From the NCBI GenBank assembly GCA_032209605.1, contig JASFXZ010000003.1, positions 4,962,807 through 5,026,806 of the forward strand: a stretch of DNA of 64,000 nt, given 5' to 3'. Below are positions 32,500 through 44,141 of the stretch, piece by piece (within the stretch, counting starts at the first letter, position 1; each line of letters starts with the position of its first letter). The notes below the pieces were generated by a model, which had not been told where the DNA came from, did not search any database, and was given only the letters and a program-made list of their open reading frames with translations. The DNA is from Mactromeris polynyma. Taxonomy: Eukaryota > Mollusca > Bivalvia > Venerida > Mactridae. Both the position numbers and the translations under genes were made by a program.

Positions 32500-33330
32500 G
32501 GATATTAAACCACAGTGTGTATCTTAATCTGAAAATTCCCGAAAGCTACTGAAATTGACCTTGCCCTACTTATACCGTCATTATGGCGTATCGATATTCC
32601 GAGGTAAAAGGAACAGATGTAGAATTATGGTTGTTTCCTTTTTTTTCAATTGTTTGTATCAAATCTAGGAATATTATCGCTAAGGCTGCGTGCCGCTTCT
32701 CGATGGCGTGTCAGTATTCCAAGTAACAGAGGTATGATTCAAAGTGTTTCCTTTTATCGTGCTATTTGTATCAAACCAAGAAATATGATGGCTAAGGTGA
32801 GTAACGCTACTCGATATTTATCGAATACAAGTAGTTAAGTTTCGAACGTTTCAAAACATTGATACAATATGGGAGGGGAAAACAGTTAAGTGCTGCATAA
32901 TATAGTTTCGTCAGAAATAAGTACTGGAGACCTAATTATCAATCTCCGCTCTCTCGTTGCCAGATTTGGGGACGAAATTGATTCTAGGTGTGTTAAGATT
33001 AAAATGCTTGCTGTGCACGGAATTGCCAACAGTGGATGTCAGATTCGTAGGTCGTGTAAGACGTCCTTAAAGTTCCATTCCACTTCTTATAAACTATTTG
33101 CTTGTATTTTCACAGCACTGACGAAATAACGTAATGGAAAAAAAACTTACTTCGATTTTCTTTTGTGTTCAGTGGCTTTTTTTTAAATATTCTACAGTAA
33201 AGTAATGCTAACAATATCATTTCCATTCCACATATTTCCTATTATGCCAAATTGTTTCAATGTTCGTTTCGTTGACAAAATATCAAAAGACCGCGAAACC
33301 GGATATAACCCGAAAACCGTTACAGACGCT
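32500..33330. other. Spacer with a ~115-bp tandem duplication
   Basis: The block atggcgtatcgatattccgag through ttatcgctaag is repeated in worn form at about 32700-32796. Only this copy ends in a good donor (ctaag/gtgagt at 32797); the other spacers have ctaaggatgcgt. A frame at 32890-33129 is open here and at 56051 but broken at 46.8 kb, so coding is not supported. Confidence 0.45.
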
Positions 33331-34207
33331 GTATTAATCAGCTTCAGACAGACAAAGGATAACTTTTAGATCGGAGACAAATTTATTTACAGACAACACA
33401 TTACTTTCAGCGAAGTATAATCAGATTGTCGGTGAAAGAACTACACTGCTGCAAGTGGAGGCTGCTTTGAAACGCAAAGTTAGAGGACAACAACAAGAAA
33501 TAAAATGCATAAAAAGAACTATTGTACCACCAGAATATTGCTATCAGAAGTAACGAAGAGAATGAAAGTTCGTATTTTTTGGCGTCATGTATAATGAAAT
33601 GATAACACATCTTGAACGGGAGAAAAAGTGAAATAGAAGCTCGTGTGGTTAAATTGGAAAAAACACTTCGAGGATCTTGTCAATTACACGAGATTATATG
33701 ACAAACATCCTAAACTGCCCGACGTCGGCATAAATCGTGACTTTAGTGACCGACAAAGGTCTATAAATAGCTTTCTGGATAGCGATTGGAACAGAGGGTC
33801 GGTTCATCACAAAAGAAGTGCCCGAAGAAGTGTCAGACGGAAAGAATATGAACGAAGAGATGGAAGTGGCCTACGGGATGAAAGGGAAGAAAAGAAACAG
33901 TTCAGGTCGATTCTTTGATTACCAACCATTTTCAGACAAAGAAATGCGTTACGATAATTACAGAGACAAATCTCGAACTCATACCATCATGACAACAAGA
34001 AGTCCTGATTATTATAAAAGCAACGCACCACCTTTCAACTGCTCACCTTCAAGACAAACCAATTTGCGTTCCATTCCTATCCAGAGTTCTTGGGTTTCTT
34101 ACCTTCACTTGTATTGGTCCCCGTGGATCTTAATAACCAAGGCCAACGACCCAATCTCCTACATTTCACCATAGTAAACGGATTACTCCCCTTACTACCC
34201 GGTGGTA
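33331..34207 (+). pseudogene. Coiled-coil fragment psiCC1, copy 1
   Basis: It matches the last third of CC5 (from INQLKTDKEELFRS to the C-terminus) with frameshifts and stops throughout, for example tcagaagtaacgaag and a broken SSYVVV region. The most intact piece is 33643-33918. The 5' two thirds are missing. It converges on the receptor fragment at 34992-35785, mirroring the CC5-receptor A pair. Confidence 0.85.
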
Positions 34208-34991
34208 ACATGCTTCAAAAGCCGTAGAGTTTACTGCATCGTTAAAGTCTTATCAACAGACCGTTTAATGTATCTTACTACAAGAGATACATTAGAGCTA
34301 CCAAGTTTGATTGTAGATGGTTGTTAACTTAATTAATATATGATAATATCAAATGTTATCAGTGGTCTGACAGTTTGTACAGAGAGTCGTCTTATTAAAA
34401 ATGAAAAGATAATTTAACTAAATGATGTTTTATTAGTCTTTTTATTTACTTTATAAACATCTTTAATCATGCATGTTGTTTTGTTTCGTTATTTACACCA
34501 TAATTAAAAAAAGGTTGACATCACTGAAAACAGAGGGTGGAAATTGTACAGCGGCGCTCATATTAAGAATCAAACGTACACTCTTTGGAATGGGAATTGA
34601 GTTCTCTACTGCTAGGCTAACGAGCCTTCCAGTGTATTATTCTACTGATTCATTTATACATTAGGCTAATCTTTACGTTCTTGACAATTATGATAAATGA
34701 TGTACGCTACATTAGCGTTTCGGAATGTACATATACAATAGAAACAGAAAAGTCGCGAAAAGGCCGGGATATTTCGAATTGTTAACATAGTTTACATAAA
34801 AACGCACATTAGTGTCGAATCCAACATCAGTCATACAACAAATCATAAACTTGATATTTCTTCAATTATTATGTATGATAAAGCATCGTTATACCGATAT
34901 AAGTGAATTATGTATGTTATAATTCTAAATAGAGTTAAACTCTTTCTCTTGTATGTCTTTCCGAAAGGTTTTTAACATTACCAAGTATATT
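34208..34991. other. Spacer between the convergent fragments
   Basis: It resembles the spacer 29.36-30.5 kb (tactgcatcgttaaa, gattgtagatggttgt, caacatcagtcatac). It has no gene and no CRE MITE; a short ttgacatcac remnant may mark the site. The corresponding unit-2 spacer holds an extra 89-bp insertion. Confidence 0.6.
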
Positions 34992-35785
34992 TTATAATAT
35001 GTACGTGTGATGTTTACAACAAATCTTTAACACCACGCGGTAAATGCGACCTTTGGAGCTCATAAATTGATTATTAATGTTAATCGTAACACAGGTCGAA
35101 ATAATCGTCACAGCACTTCCAAGCAACTGCAAACCGATGTAAACCACAAGTACTGACTCGCCTCTAGATGTTCTAGGCAGGGACTGGTCAACAATAGACA
35201 CATATACGGCCAAGGTAAGAAATACAGTAACACTCAATGAAAGACGTTCGCCTACTTTAACCGGCAGTATGAAAACAAAAATGTTTAAAGAAAATGTTAA
35301 AACCACCGTTAATACCATACTCAACACAGGAAATAAACTCTGACGTTGTATGGAAAATTTGTACTGAACATTTGTGCACGTGCTGTTATCGAAAGTGTAG
35401 GTGAATTCAATTATATCACTCGTTAGAATATTCCATTCACCGTTGTCTTTGTAATATCTTATGGGTGGTACATCGGCTACACTGGAAAACAATACGTCTT
35501 CGGTTGGAAGTGTCTAGGTGTAAAAGAAACATACATTTCTTGTGTATCAAAAGGATATAATGTAATTTCTGCGTCAATACCAACTTCGAGTTTTATAGGT
35601 GCACATGCCTTCACTGTCCCGTACTTATCTATTATAACATTTCCACAATCATTAGAATTCAGACCAATGCCATAAAACCCATCGGTGCCGACCACTAGGT
35701 CTGGTAACCATACCAACTTTGAATCCAGAAACACCTGGCGACCTTCTGTACTCCAATCAAGTGACGAATGCAAACTATAATCCGT
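34992..35785 (-). pseudogene. Receptor fragment psiRec, copy 1
   Basis: It covers the middle of the receptor, from TDYSLHSSLDW in the extracellular domain through M3. The signal peptide, N-terminal strands and M4 are absent. A deletion around 35510 turns FTPWTLPTED into TPRHFQPK and shifts the frame. Both Cys-loop positions are again Ile. Its 5' break is fused head-to-head to a coiled-coil fragment at 35783-35785. Confidence 0.9.
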
Positions 35786-36319
35786 GTAGTTGAATTGGAA
35801 AAACAGTCCGAGGAGCCTGTCAATTACACGAGAAAATATGACAAACACCCTGAACAACTCGATGTCGGAATAACTCGTGACTTTAGTGACCGACAAAGGT
35901 CTAGACATACGTTTTTTTATAGCGATTGGAACAGAAGATCGGCTCACAACAAAGAAAAAGCCCGAAGACGTAAAGAATATTAACAAAGAGATGGAAGTGG
36001 TCGACGGGAAGAATGGGAAAGAAGAAACAGTACAGATAGGTTCTTTGATTACTAACCATCTTCAGACAAGGCAATGCCTTACGATGATTATAGAGACAAA
36101 TCTCGAACTTATTCTATCATGACTGCAAGAAGTCCTGATTATTATAAAAGCAACGCACCACCTTTCAACAACTCACCTTCAAGACAAACCAGTTTGCGTT
36201 CCATGCGGGTTTCTTTACCACCACTTGGTTCCCGTGGCTCTCGATCTCCAAGGCCGACAACCCAATCTCCTACATTTCAAGATAGAAAACGGATTACTCC
36301 CCTTACTACCAGGCGGTAA
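35783..36319 (+). pseudogene. Coiled-coil fragment psiCC2, copy 1
   Basis: It matches the last ~190 codons of CC5 from VVELEKQSED onward. A nonsense change (RRKEY then TAA, where CC5 has RRKEYEQ) is shared with the other two psiCC2 copies. This copy also has a small deletion before the stop. The C-terminal 81 codons remain open (36077-36319). It is followed by the CC5-type 3' region and a CRE MITE (36524-36732). Confidence 0.88.
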
Positions 36320-36523
36320 CATACTTCAAATGTCGTATTGTTTACTGCATCGTTAAATTCATATGAGCAGACCTTTAATGTAATCTTGCTACATGACCTA
36401 CATTTTAACAACCACCAGGTCCGTTTGATTGTAGATGGTTGTAAACTTAAATAATGCATGCTATTTTAAACAATGCCAAAAATAAAAGTTTATGTAATCG
36501 TGTGTGTTGTTTTTTAATTGTTT

Positions 36524-36732
36524 GAGTGCCGCTGTATTTCCAGAAAATGTCACATGAGACGTCACCATGTATTGACAGTAAACAATATTTGCCCCATATG
36601 GAAATATAAAAACGAAGTGACCATATGGAGTATATATTGTTTATAGTATATTGCAAATAGTGACATCACATGTTGCGTTTTCTAGAAATGACGTCACTTA
36701 CTGAAGATGTTGTAAATCCCATAGCAGCGCTC
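36524..36732. mobile_element. CRE-bearing MITE, array copy 1
   Basis: It is the same element as at 29643-29851, carried along by segmental duplication rather than by a new insertion, as its flanks match. Confidence 0.75.
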
Positions 36733-38118
36733 ATTTACACATAATTAATAGAGCTTGACATCAATACGAACGACTCGACAATTCCTGTCCCTCAATAATA
36801 TGATGTTGTGAAAAGGCCGGGATAGTTAGTTTTGTCCGTGTTCGAATACCGCGTCTGATTCATTGATGGTAAAAACGCATTAGTATTGATTTCAACATCA
36901 GTCATACAGCAAAATATGAGCTTGACATTCCTTCATTTATTATGTATGAAAAAGCATCGTTGAACCAATTAGTGAATTAGTGACGAGATTCGTCTGGTTT
37001 TATTATATAATATACTAATAACCGATACTTAAATGTCAATAGTCCATTGTGTTTCCAGACATATTATATATCATTTAGCTAAGTTGTGTAATCTATAATC
37101 GAATATTGGTAAAAAATATATCACTGAGCTAATTGATGTTTTTAATATAAATGTAATATAAGACACGTGTCAGACAGTACTACTTAATGACCGTATCCAG
37201 TCTAAACATGTATACGTATGGATTACATTACAATTTGTCACGTAACTTCGAGTGCCAATATATTAACACAAGATAGTGTAAAGTTTCGAAGTATTTATTA
37301 AACTTATTTTAGAACAACTTAATATAAAACACCAACAACCCAAGTTCATTAATTCAGACGATACCGGCGTGATGGTATATGCGCGGTACGTAGACCTCAA
37401 CTCTCTCCAAAACCTTTCTCACTTAATCAGACTGTCCTTCTCTATTTATAACCATGATGTTATTCGGCTCCTAAGTCGTGGTAATTTTGGCCATGGGCAT
37501 CGTCTGGTTTTATTGTATAATATACTAATAAACCGATACTTAAATGTCAATAGGCCATTGTGTTTCCAGACATATATGTATACGTATGGATTACATTACA
37601 ATTTCCTTCCCTTCTTTATGGAACAAAAAAAAATTATACTACAATTTTGAGTACTCATATGCAAACAATCCATATATGTATAATGCAAACCATCAATATC
37701 TGACTCTATAAATCTATTCGACGTGGTAGGTCTAACTACCCAAAAAATCCTCCTTATTCAAATACGTATTTAGTATTTACACAATACAAGATAAAAGTCA
37801 TCTAATACATAATAATCATAATCATGGAAAAAAGTATAATGCATATGCATTTAGTATTTACACAATACAAGATAATAGTCATATGATGTATAATAATCAT
37901 GATCACTAATAAGTCAAGTTAATTATCTGATACATATTAAAATAATTCATTATATATTTACACAAGTTCACACACATATAATTGAAGACAATATAATACA
38001 CTGTGTTTTCTTCTGTTTCCCTTTTCTTCTTTTATCCTCCACATCAATATCCATACTTTGCCCACTGATAATGGACGAGCATAGTACGGACTGGCTGAAC
38101 CAGCGTCCAATCCAATGA

Positions 38119-38420
38119 ATCCATGTTATTCTCATGGACCTGCATAGGCAGGCGATACGATAATATCCAAATTTTACTACTACATGTAGTATATATCCTG
38201 ACGTTTGGTAAATTGATAATACTTCCATGTTATTCACATGGACCTGCATAGGCAGGCGATATGATAATATCCAAATTTTACTACTAGTATATATTCTGAC
38301 GTTTGGTAAATGGATAATTCTTCCATGTTATTCACATGGACCTGCATAGGCAGGCGATACGATAATATCCAAATTTAACTACTAGTGTATATCCTGACAT
38401 TTGGTAAATTGATAATTCTT
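38119..38420. repeat. 98-104-bp tandem repeat, three copies
   Basis: Units contain catggacctgcataggcagg, a gataatatccaaatttta block and a ctgacgtttggtaaat block. Homologous arrays lie at about 51980-52250 and 59620-59815, the latter with two units. Confidence 0.85.
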
Positions 38421-38646
38421 AGGATACTGATAAGAACTCCTGTAATTTGGTAATGTTCAACCATTTCTGGACGTTACACCCAGCCATCCGTGGTGCATGA
38501 GGCCCCACTGGAATGATGCCGAGTGCATGATGCGTTGTTTACGGTGACGTATGGTTTCCAAACTGTAAAGAAGGATAAAGTTGCCTGAATAATTTTTTCT
38601 TTATCCGTGATGGCCGATGAAGAAAGTGGTTCAACTGGGTTGTTTC

Positions 38647-39227
38647 TTACCAGTGGTATGTCGTTCTGTTCACTGGAGTTGCATGTTGTCCGTTTTTTGT
38701 GTTCTGGAATACCCGTATGTCGACGGTGTCTGCAAGCTGGTAGTGAACAGTTTGATCCCTGGTAGTCTTGAAACGCTTGTTATTATTGGCAGATCGATTG
38801 CATAAATGTTTGAAGTATTTACAATACAAGAATATCCCCAAAATAACGGACAAAGCTGCAATAATTGCAATAACGATATAGTACCAATTTGGCCAAGACG
38901 TAGTTTCAAGAGTGACGTTCTCTAATGATTTGAGGCTCTGTATCAGATCATTCATAGGTATTTGCTTTACTTCCTTTAATTTCGGGGAATTTGATTTTTT
39001 GAGATGTTTTTTATAGCCGAATGAAAAGTTGCCCAAATTTTCATCTTTGCGATGTTCGGAAATGTTGTCAATTCATTATTAGTTGGGATGTTTTTAGTGG
39101 ATGTTTGATCAAACCACGCATTTAAAGCAAGATATTCGTTAAATCCGCGACAATTCATGTTTAAGTAAACGAAATCATGTCTCAACTCCAACCCACTTTC
39201 GTTTAACCTGCAGAACCAGAAACTCAT
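38647..39227 (-). pseudogene. Membrane-anchored envelope-like C-terminal part, frameshifted
   Basis: Two overlapping frames (38976-39227 and 38647-39036) together match the intact 193-residue frame at 60043-60624. They are broken by one fewer T in a homopolymer near 39006-39011. It has a stem region, a hydrophobic segment WYYIVIAIIAALSVILGIF and a basic cytoplasmic tail. Confidence 0.6.
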
Positions 39228-39269
39228 CTCTGGGATTTCTATAAGATATTACAGTGTGATACCATTCTT

Positions 39270-39764
39270 TATGACAATCAGATCGCAGTACTTATCAATA
39301 TACCATTGCTTGATTTGGACGGAAAACTCAACGTTTACCGCATTCATAATCTAGCCATTCCCTATTACAAAGCACAATCAGATCATACGTCGATAAATGA
39401 GTCACCCGCTGAAATGACAGCTAGGTACGATATTAGTACACCAGTTATTTTGATAAACACCGAACATACTCGTTATGCAATTTGATCAGATGCAGAATTA
39501 GTTCAATGTAGTGATAGTCTTACGAAATTTGCATTGTTCAGTCACCGATGTATCAGATATCCTTGTCGGAAAGATGCTCAATCGCACTTTTCACTAGGAA
39601 TGAACGGAAAATTTCAGAATTCTGCCATACTATAGTTAACATACAAAACAAATTACCTATGGCAAAGTACATTTACAACGGTCACTGGGTAATAACAACT
39701 AACACCTCATTAAGGTTTGTTATAGTATGTCATTCTAATAATAGAGAAAAATCAGAAGTCACAA
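39270..39764 (+). pseudogene. Envelope fusion-protein-like ectodomain remnant, copy 1
   Basis: Translated frames show the pattern of insect-retrovirus and baculovirus F-type envelope ectodomains: a LINIPLL start of a conserved strand, then an RIHNLAIPYY block, alternating Cys residues, and a late GHWVITTN block before a Cys. An internal stop near 39484 and a frame change near 39590 break it. It is assigned from remembered family pattern only. Confidence 0.45.
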
Positions 39765-39952
39765 AGAACTTATCATACCAAGACCGTCTGTTTCATATCA
39801 GATATATACGTTGATGTATTACATGCTCTTGCATATTTCCATGAACGTAATTTCTCGGATGTTTCGAACTTTGCGATATACTAGTTGTGTTAAAGTGTAT
39901 TACATAAATCTGAATCGTACACATAGAACTTTTATAAACTTTTTTTGTATAA

Positions 39953-39980
39953 TATCGTCCCATTAGAGCAAAAAGGTACC
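39953..39980 (+). repeat. Left terminal inverted repeat
   Basis: It starts TATCGTCCCATTAGAGC and ends AAAAAGGTACC, matching 44142-44169 exactly in reverse complement. Confidence 0.95.
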
Positions 39981-40203
39981 AAGTGACATTTTGCAAGTTT
40001 TGAGAAAAACGGCTTTAAAGGTTTGAACCTGCATATAAAATCAGCTTTTGATGATCAAATTATCACACATACTTTGTTAAACTTGTTGTATACCCAATTA
40101 GATTTTAAGAAAAAATGAAGTCAAAATGTCCAATAGTTATTGATATTTTATTGATTTTGTTCATGGTCCCTTTTTGCACGATAGCTTTTTTAGAATTTTA
40201 AAA

Positions 40204-40243
40204 TGCAAAAAGGTACCATTTGATCACTTGGTACCTTTTTGCA
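40204..40243. repeat. Subterminal GGTACC hairpin
   Basis: A perfect 15-bp inverted repeat (TGCAAAAAGGTACCA and complement) has a 10-nt loop. Similar hairpins lie at 43846-43884 (imperfect) and 43920-43952. Single motifs lie near 40163, 40279, 43972 and 44011. They are likely transposase-binding sites. Confidence 0.85.
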
Positions 40244-40432
40244 CGACTTAATAAATGAAATATCTATCATAAACAAAGTAAAAAGGTACCATTTGTAATA
40301 CCGTTAAAAAAGAAAATTAATAAACTATGCATAATAATAAGCAAATATCAAACATTCCTGTTGCTTAAATGTAAACTATAAGCATCTTTTCTCATTTTGA
40401 GTTCATTCGACTACTGTTACAGAGTTTAAGAA

Positions 40433-43400
40433 TTAATCCGTGTCCTCCTCCTCGGAATCCAATGGTACATAGTCCTTCTGTTTTCTGTCAGTTGGCAGGG
40501 AACTGAAATAACTGTGAAATTCTTCCGGGATAATGTCTTTCTTACACAAGTTCACCAAATCATTCTTTTTTAGAATTGATATTGGAAGCTTTTCACTGTA
40601 GCAGAAGTTCAAGTCTTTTTCATTTTCTGGCCATTTTGAGTCTCTGCCTTTCACCCTCGTTGCTTTCTGAACCTGAATCTCCAAAAATGCACTTGTGTCA
40701 AACGAATAGTTCACAAAGACGGATTTGGGGCTTTCTCTTCTCACTTGTATCCATTTCACCTGCAGCCACTTGACTTTTTGACCATCAGTGGTTGTTTTGA
40801 GATTTTTACAATGTTTGGAAACAAAGTCCTTGAAATCAACTACATGGTTATATTTCAAAGGCACTGTGATATAAGGTTGTGTTTTTCTAGCCATTGAAAT
40901 AAGTGTACACCACTGAGACGGTACGTACACTGGTGTTATCTTCTTTGCTCCTTCAATGGTAGAATGGACACTGTCACACTCCATCTGTGAATGTCCAGAC
41001 ACAAGGAATTTGTGGCTTATTCTTTCCAGTTGCGGCGCTTGTGACAAAGTGTACAACAGTGACGCTGTAACATACTGATTCCTGTTTTGCCCGCCACAAG
41101 AGTCCGAAAAGTACACAATTTCTTTTACAGTGCTTGTTTTACAAACCGACAGTGTGTTCTTCATTAAACAAGTAGCAATTTCACATGAACCTCTTTTAGC
41201 CTGACTTTCATCCCACACATGACAAACTACGTTCTTGTCGCCGAGTGAGTAGATTGTTAGGTTGTAACAGCACAACTTCCTTGAATAGTATAGCTCACTT
41301 ACTAAAGTACAGGGAGTTGACAGAACGGCCTGTAAATCAAATGTAGCTACATATACACTTTTGTCAGTTTTTGACCTTAGTTTGTCGCTTTCCTTTTCCT
41401 TCCTTGCTTGTTCTTTCTTGATCTGATGCTCGTCATATTGTTTCTGTAGTGTTTCATCCAGTGATCCTGCTTCTCGTTTTCGCATGTACAGTGTGCATAA
41501 AGAACATTGGTCTTTCTTGGGCTTGTAGAAGGAAAGGTTATAACATTCACAAAATATTGTGCGGTACATTGATAGCGTAACATATGGAATGTCTTTCTTC
41601 TCACATTCTGTTTTGTAAAGCTGCCACATTTTCTTTATATTTAACTCGAGGGAAAGATATTCCTTTGTAGATTGTTTCCTTGCGTAATGCGACTCCATTT
41701 TGGGAAATGATTCTATGTGTCGCTTCACAGAATCAACAAGGCTTTGGTCTAATTTGTTTGCAGAAGAGCTTGTCCCTCGCATATCTTTTCTACCGTAAGT
41801 TCCATGTGTTTTTCTTTGTAAAGAGTAATCCACAGTCTTTCTCCCTATGTCCAGTGTTTTCAAAAAGAAATCTCTGCACACACGCACTTTCTTTTCTTCA
41901 TTCACCAGGTGGAACTTTTGGGATACTTTTTTCTTGCATTTGCCTTTTCTGGATGGCTCTTTTCTCTCCACCATTTCACAAATGAACTGCCTCTGGCGCT
42001 CATAATTCCCCAAACCATAATAACACGTAAATATACTCTGCCTCTGCTCTTCTGTAAAGTTTTGTCCACACTTGAATTTACATTTTGAACAAGTATGAGG
42101 TTGAACTTGTTTTGCATCAACAGTTCGACCTGTTGCAGACGTATACGCCTTGCCACTACTTCGTTTTGCCTTTCTGATATTTTTTTTCCAAGACCCTGGA
42201 TCACGTTTCCTTTTTCGGCTGGAGTGTTTCTTTTGAGGGCTTTGGTACGATGCCCTCTTATGTGGCGTTGTTTGGACGGGGTCCTGATTTGACTCTTTAC
42301 TTTTGTCAAAAGATGCTTGTTCTTGCAGTTCATCTTGTCTTTCATTCCTTGATAAATCAATGACTTCGTCGTCGTCAGTCCCAATATTAACAATGGCGTC
42401 ATAGTGTTCATGTCCTTGAACAGAAAGGTATGCTAAGTTCACAAGGTTTTCTGCTGGTTGGTCGGGTTTTATATCAATAACTGGAGCAGATATTGAACTT
42501 GAGTATATCCGAATGTTGCATGTAAACTTATTTGATAGAGCCATCGGTATCACGTCTGCTATGTCCATATTCCATGTTCCACTTGACTTGAGCACCTCTA
42601 TTTTATCCAGAAATGGTTGAACATTGGCTGGATTGTCACTTCGACAGAAAGGAGCATATTTTTCTACCTGTTCTGTCATAAGGTCACACACCGCTGTCCG
42701 TATGTTGTCAATGCTGTCATTGATTTGTCCACTTTTCTTCATTGCCGCAAAAATACAATTGCCGTCACCATATACACCGACTCTTTTTAGTTCATTGCTG
42801 GCTAACATTGCATCCAACCTTGCAAGATGTGACCGCCGTACAAAATCTCTAACAGACTGCATTCTCTTGCTTTTCTCTTTGGCCCTTTCTAAGTCACTTC
42901 CACAGTGTCGTTTCCTTCGTTGTCTTAAAAGCTTAAGTGTTTCACTTAGTCTTTTTGCAACCTCTGATTTACCCCTTTCTTTTAATTTAGGCACTTTTCT
43001 AGTTTTTATCCGGGTTGGCTTCTTTTTCCAACCTTTCATTCTTTGTCCTTTCACTTTAGCAGAGCGTCTTTTACCTAACTCAGGAATCACATCTTGTTCT
43101 GAATCACTTGAGTTTATATCTGCTTTTGATGGATTGTATGTTTCGTCATCAAAGCTGTCATCCTTCTCCGACTCACTGTCACTTGAATGTATCAACTTTC
43201 TCTTCACTGGTCTCCTTTGTCTTGCAAGCTTTGACAATGGAACATTTTCAGAATCTGTACTGGTGTTTCCGTCGCCTTTTGTGTCTATATCAATGGAATG
43301 GTAGAACTCTTCATCTGACCACACCGTGGCCTCGTCCTGAAATGTAGATGAATAATATTATAATAAATTTAAAGCAGTTGGCATACTATTTTGCCAGACA

Positions 43401-43604
43401 TCGTTTTTCGCCTAAGTATTTATATACCTACGAGTACATGTATATACATACAAAAGTTGATACCATTCAATATTATTTATCATGTATTTCATAAAAAGCT
43501 AGTATTAGCAATATTATTACTCATTACTGATATTATTTGAATTTTAATAGTCTTATGTGTATGAAATATTATAAATATGTACTCACATTTTCCATATTTT
43601 CCAT
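40433..43604 (-). CDS. OTU protease-transposase fusion protein, ~973 residues, two exons
   Basis: Exon 2 (43336-40433) lacks an ATG at its open 5' end. It is preceded by the acceptor tctacatttcag, and an 18-nt exon 1 (43604-43587, MENMEN) with donor GTGAGT joins it in phase, giving a 250-nt intron. Residues below are counted from 43324. Acidic and basic disordered N-terminus, 1-170. OTU-type cysteine protease domain, 180-312: DGNC with Cys190, WNMDIADVIPMAL, and EHYDAIV with His307. Zinc-like CSKCKFKC near 412-419 and CSLC at 607-610. DDE-transposase-like domain, 655-835: ATFDLQAVL with Asp663, YFSDSCGGQNRN with Asp741, GHSQMECDSVHSTIE with candidate third acid Glu782, Asp784 or Glu791. The C-terminal half resembles the domain catalogued as DUF7869 (name from memory). 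All active-site residues of the OTU signature are present. Expected role is transposition; the role of the protease is unknown. Confidence 0.85.
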
Positions 43605-44141
43605 GATTGTATTCTCAGTCTATTTCCATCTTACTTTCGAGGAAGGCTCTCATAAAATGCAAGGTTTTAAGCTTGATTATCACAATTTCATTGTATACAC
43701 ACCCTCTTATCTGCAATACAATGGACATTGTCCGACACCTTATCAGTAAACCAGCATCTGGTTTGTGTATTCAACTCTGTGCCTAAAGGTACCATATGAA
43801 CTGTTTTGTATGTATAAATGCCACTCAAGTTTACAAAATAGTAAGTGCAAAAAGGAGCCATGTGTCACTTGGTTCCTTTTTGCATACAACTATAGCAAAG
43901 TTACAAAAAGCGTTGGAACAAAAAGGTACCATTTGACATATGGTACCTTTTTGCCTGAAACACTGTGCACATGGTACCTTTTTGCAGAAACTTAAAGCTT
44001 GATTTTCACTTGGTACCTTTGTACCCGATGCAATATCGTTTTTAATCATCTAGGTACAAACTAGATTTTTATATATATTAAAGATTGATTAAAAACGGTT
44101 AAGAAAATGCCAAAAAGTCAATTTTGACCAAAATGTTAGTT

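Larger units (their letters stand above)
36989..39764. mobile_element. ~2.8-kb insert present only in the array spacers
   Basis: Comparison with 30.11 kb shows the spacer interrupted after gacgAGA and resuming at AGAactt, a possible 3-bp target duplication. The insert holds a direct repeat of ~80 bp (36989-37070 and 37497-37580, tcgtctggttttatt...), AT-rich repeats at 37769 and 37849, a ~100-bp tandem repeat and envelope-like remnants. No polymerase is left and no clear LTRs were found. A 93-codon frame at 37369 is conserved with the copies but unrecognised. Confidence 0.6.

Noticed and set aside
32890..33129. 79-codon frame repeated in the array spacers
   Set aside because: Open in two units but broken in the third by a stop and an indel; no resemblance to known proteins, so probably noncoding.
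35477..35986. Minus-strand frame joining antisense coiled-coil sequence to receptor extracellular sequence (also 49453-49977 and 56855-57469)
   Set aside because: It is an accident of the head-to-head fusion: the first part is the antisense of psiCC2, and there is no signal peptide or promoter.
37369..37650. 93-codon frame conserved in three inserts
   Set aside because: It includes the AT-rich direct repeat of the insert and is conserved no better than its surroundings; near-identity of units explains its openness.
41680..43304. Plus-strand frames inside the transposase gene
   Set aside because: Antisense of a long, domain-bearing gene; no recognisable product.
40433..43324. Start of the transposase at 43324
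   Set aside because: That codon is GTG, not ATG, and lies four codons after a clean splice acceptor; an upstream exon is more plausible in an animal gene.
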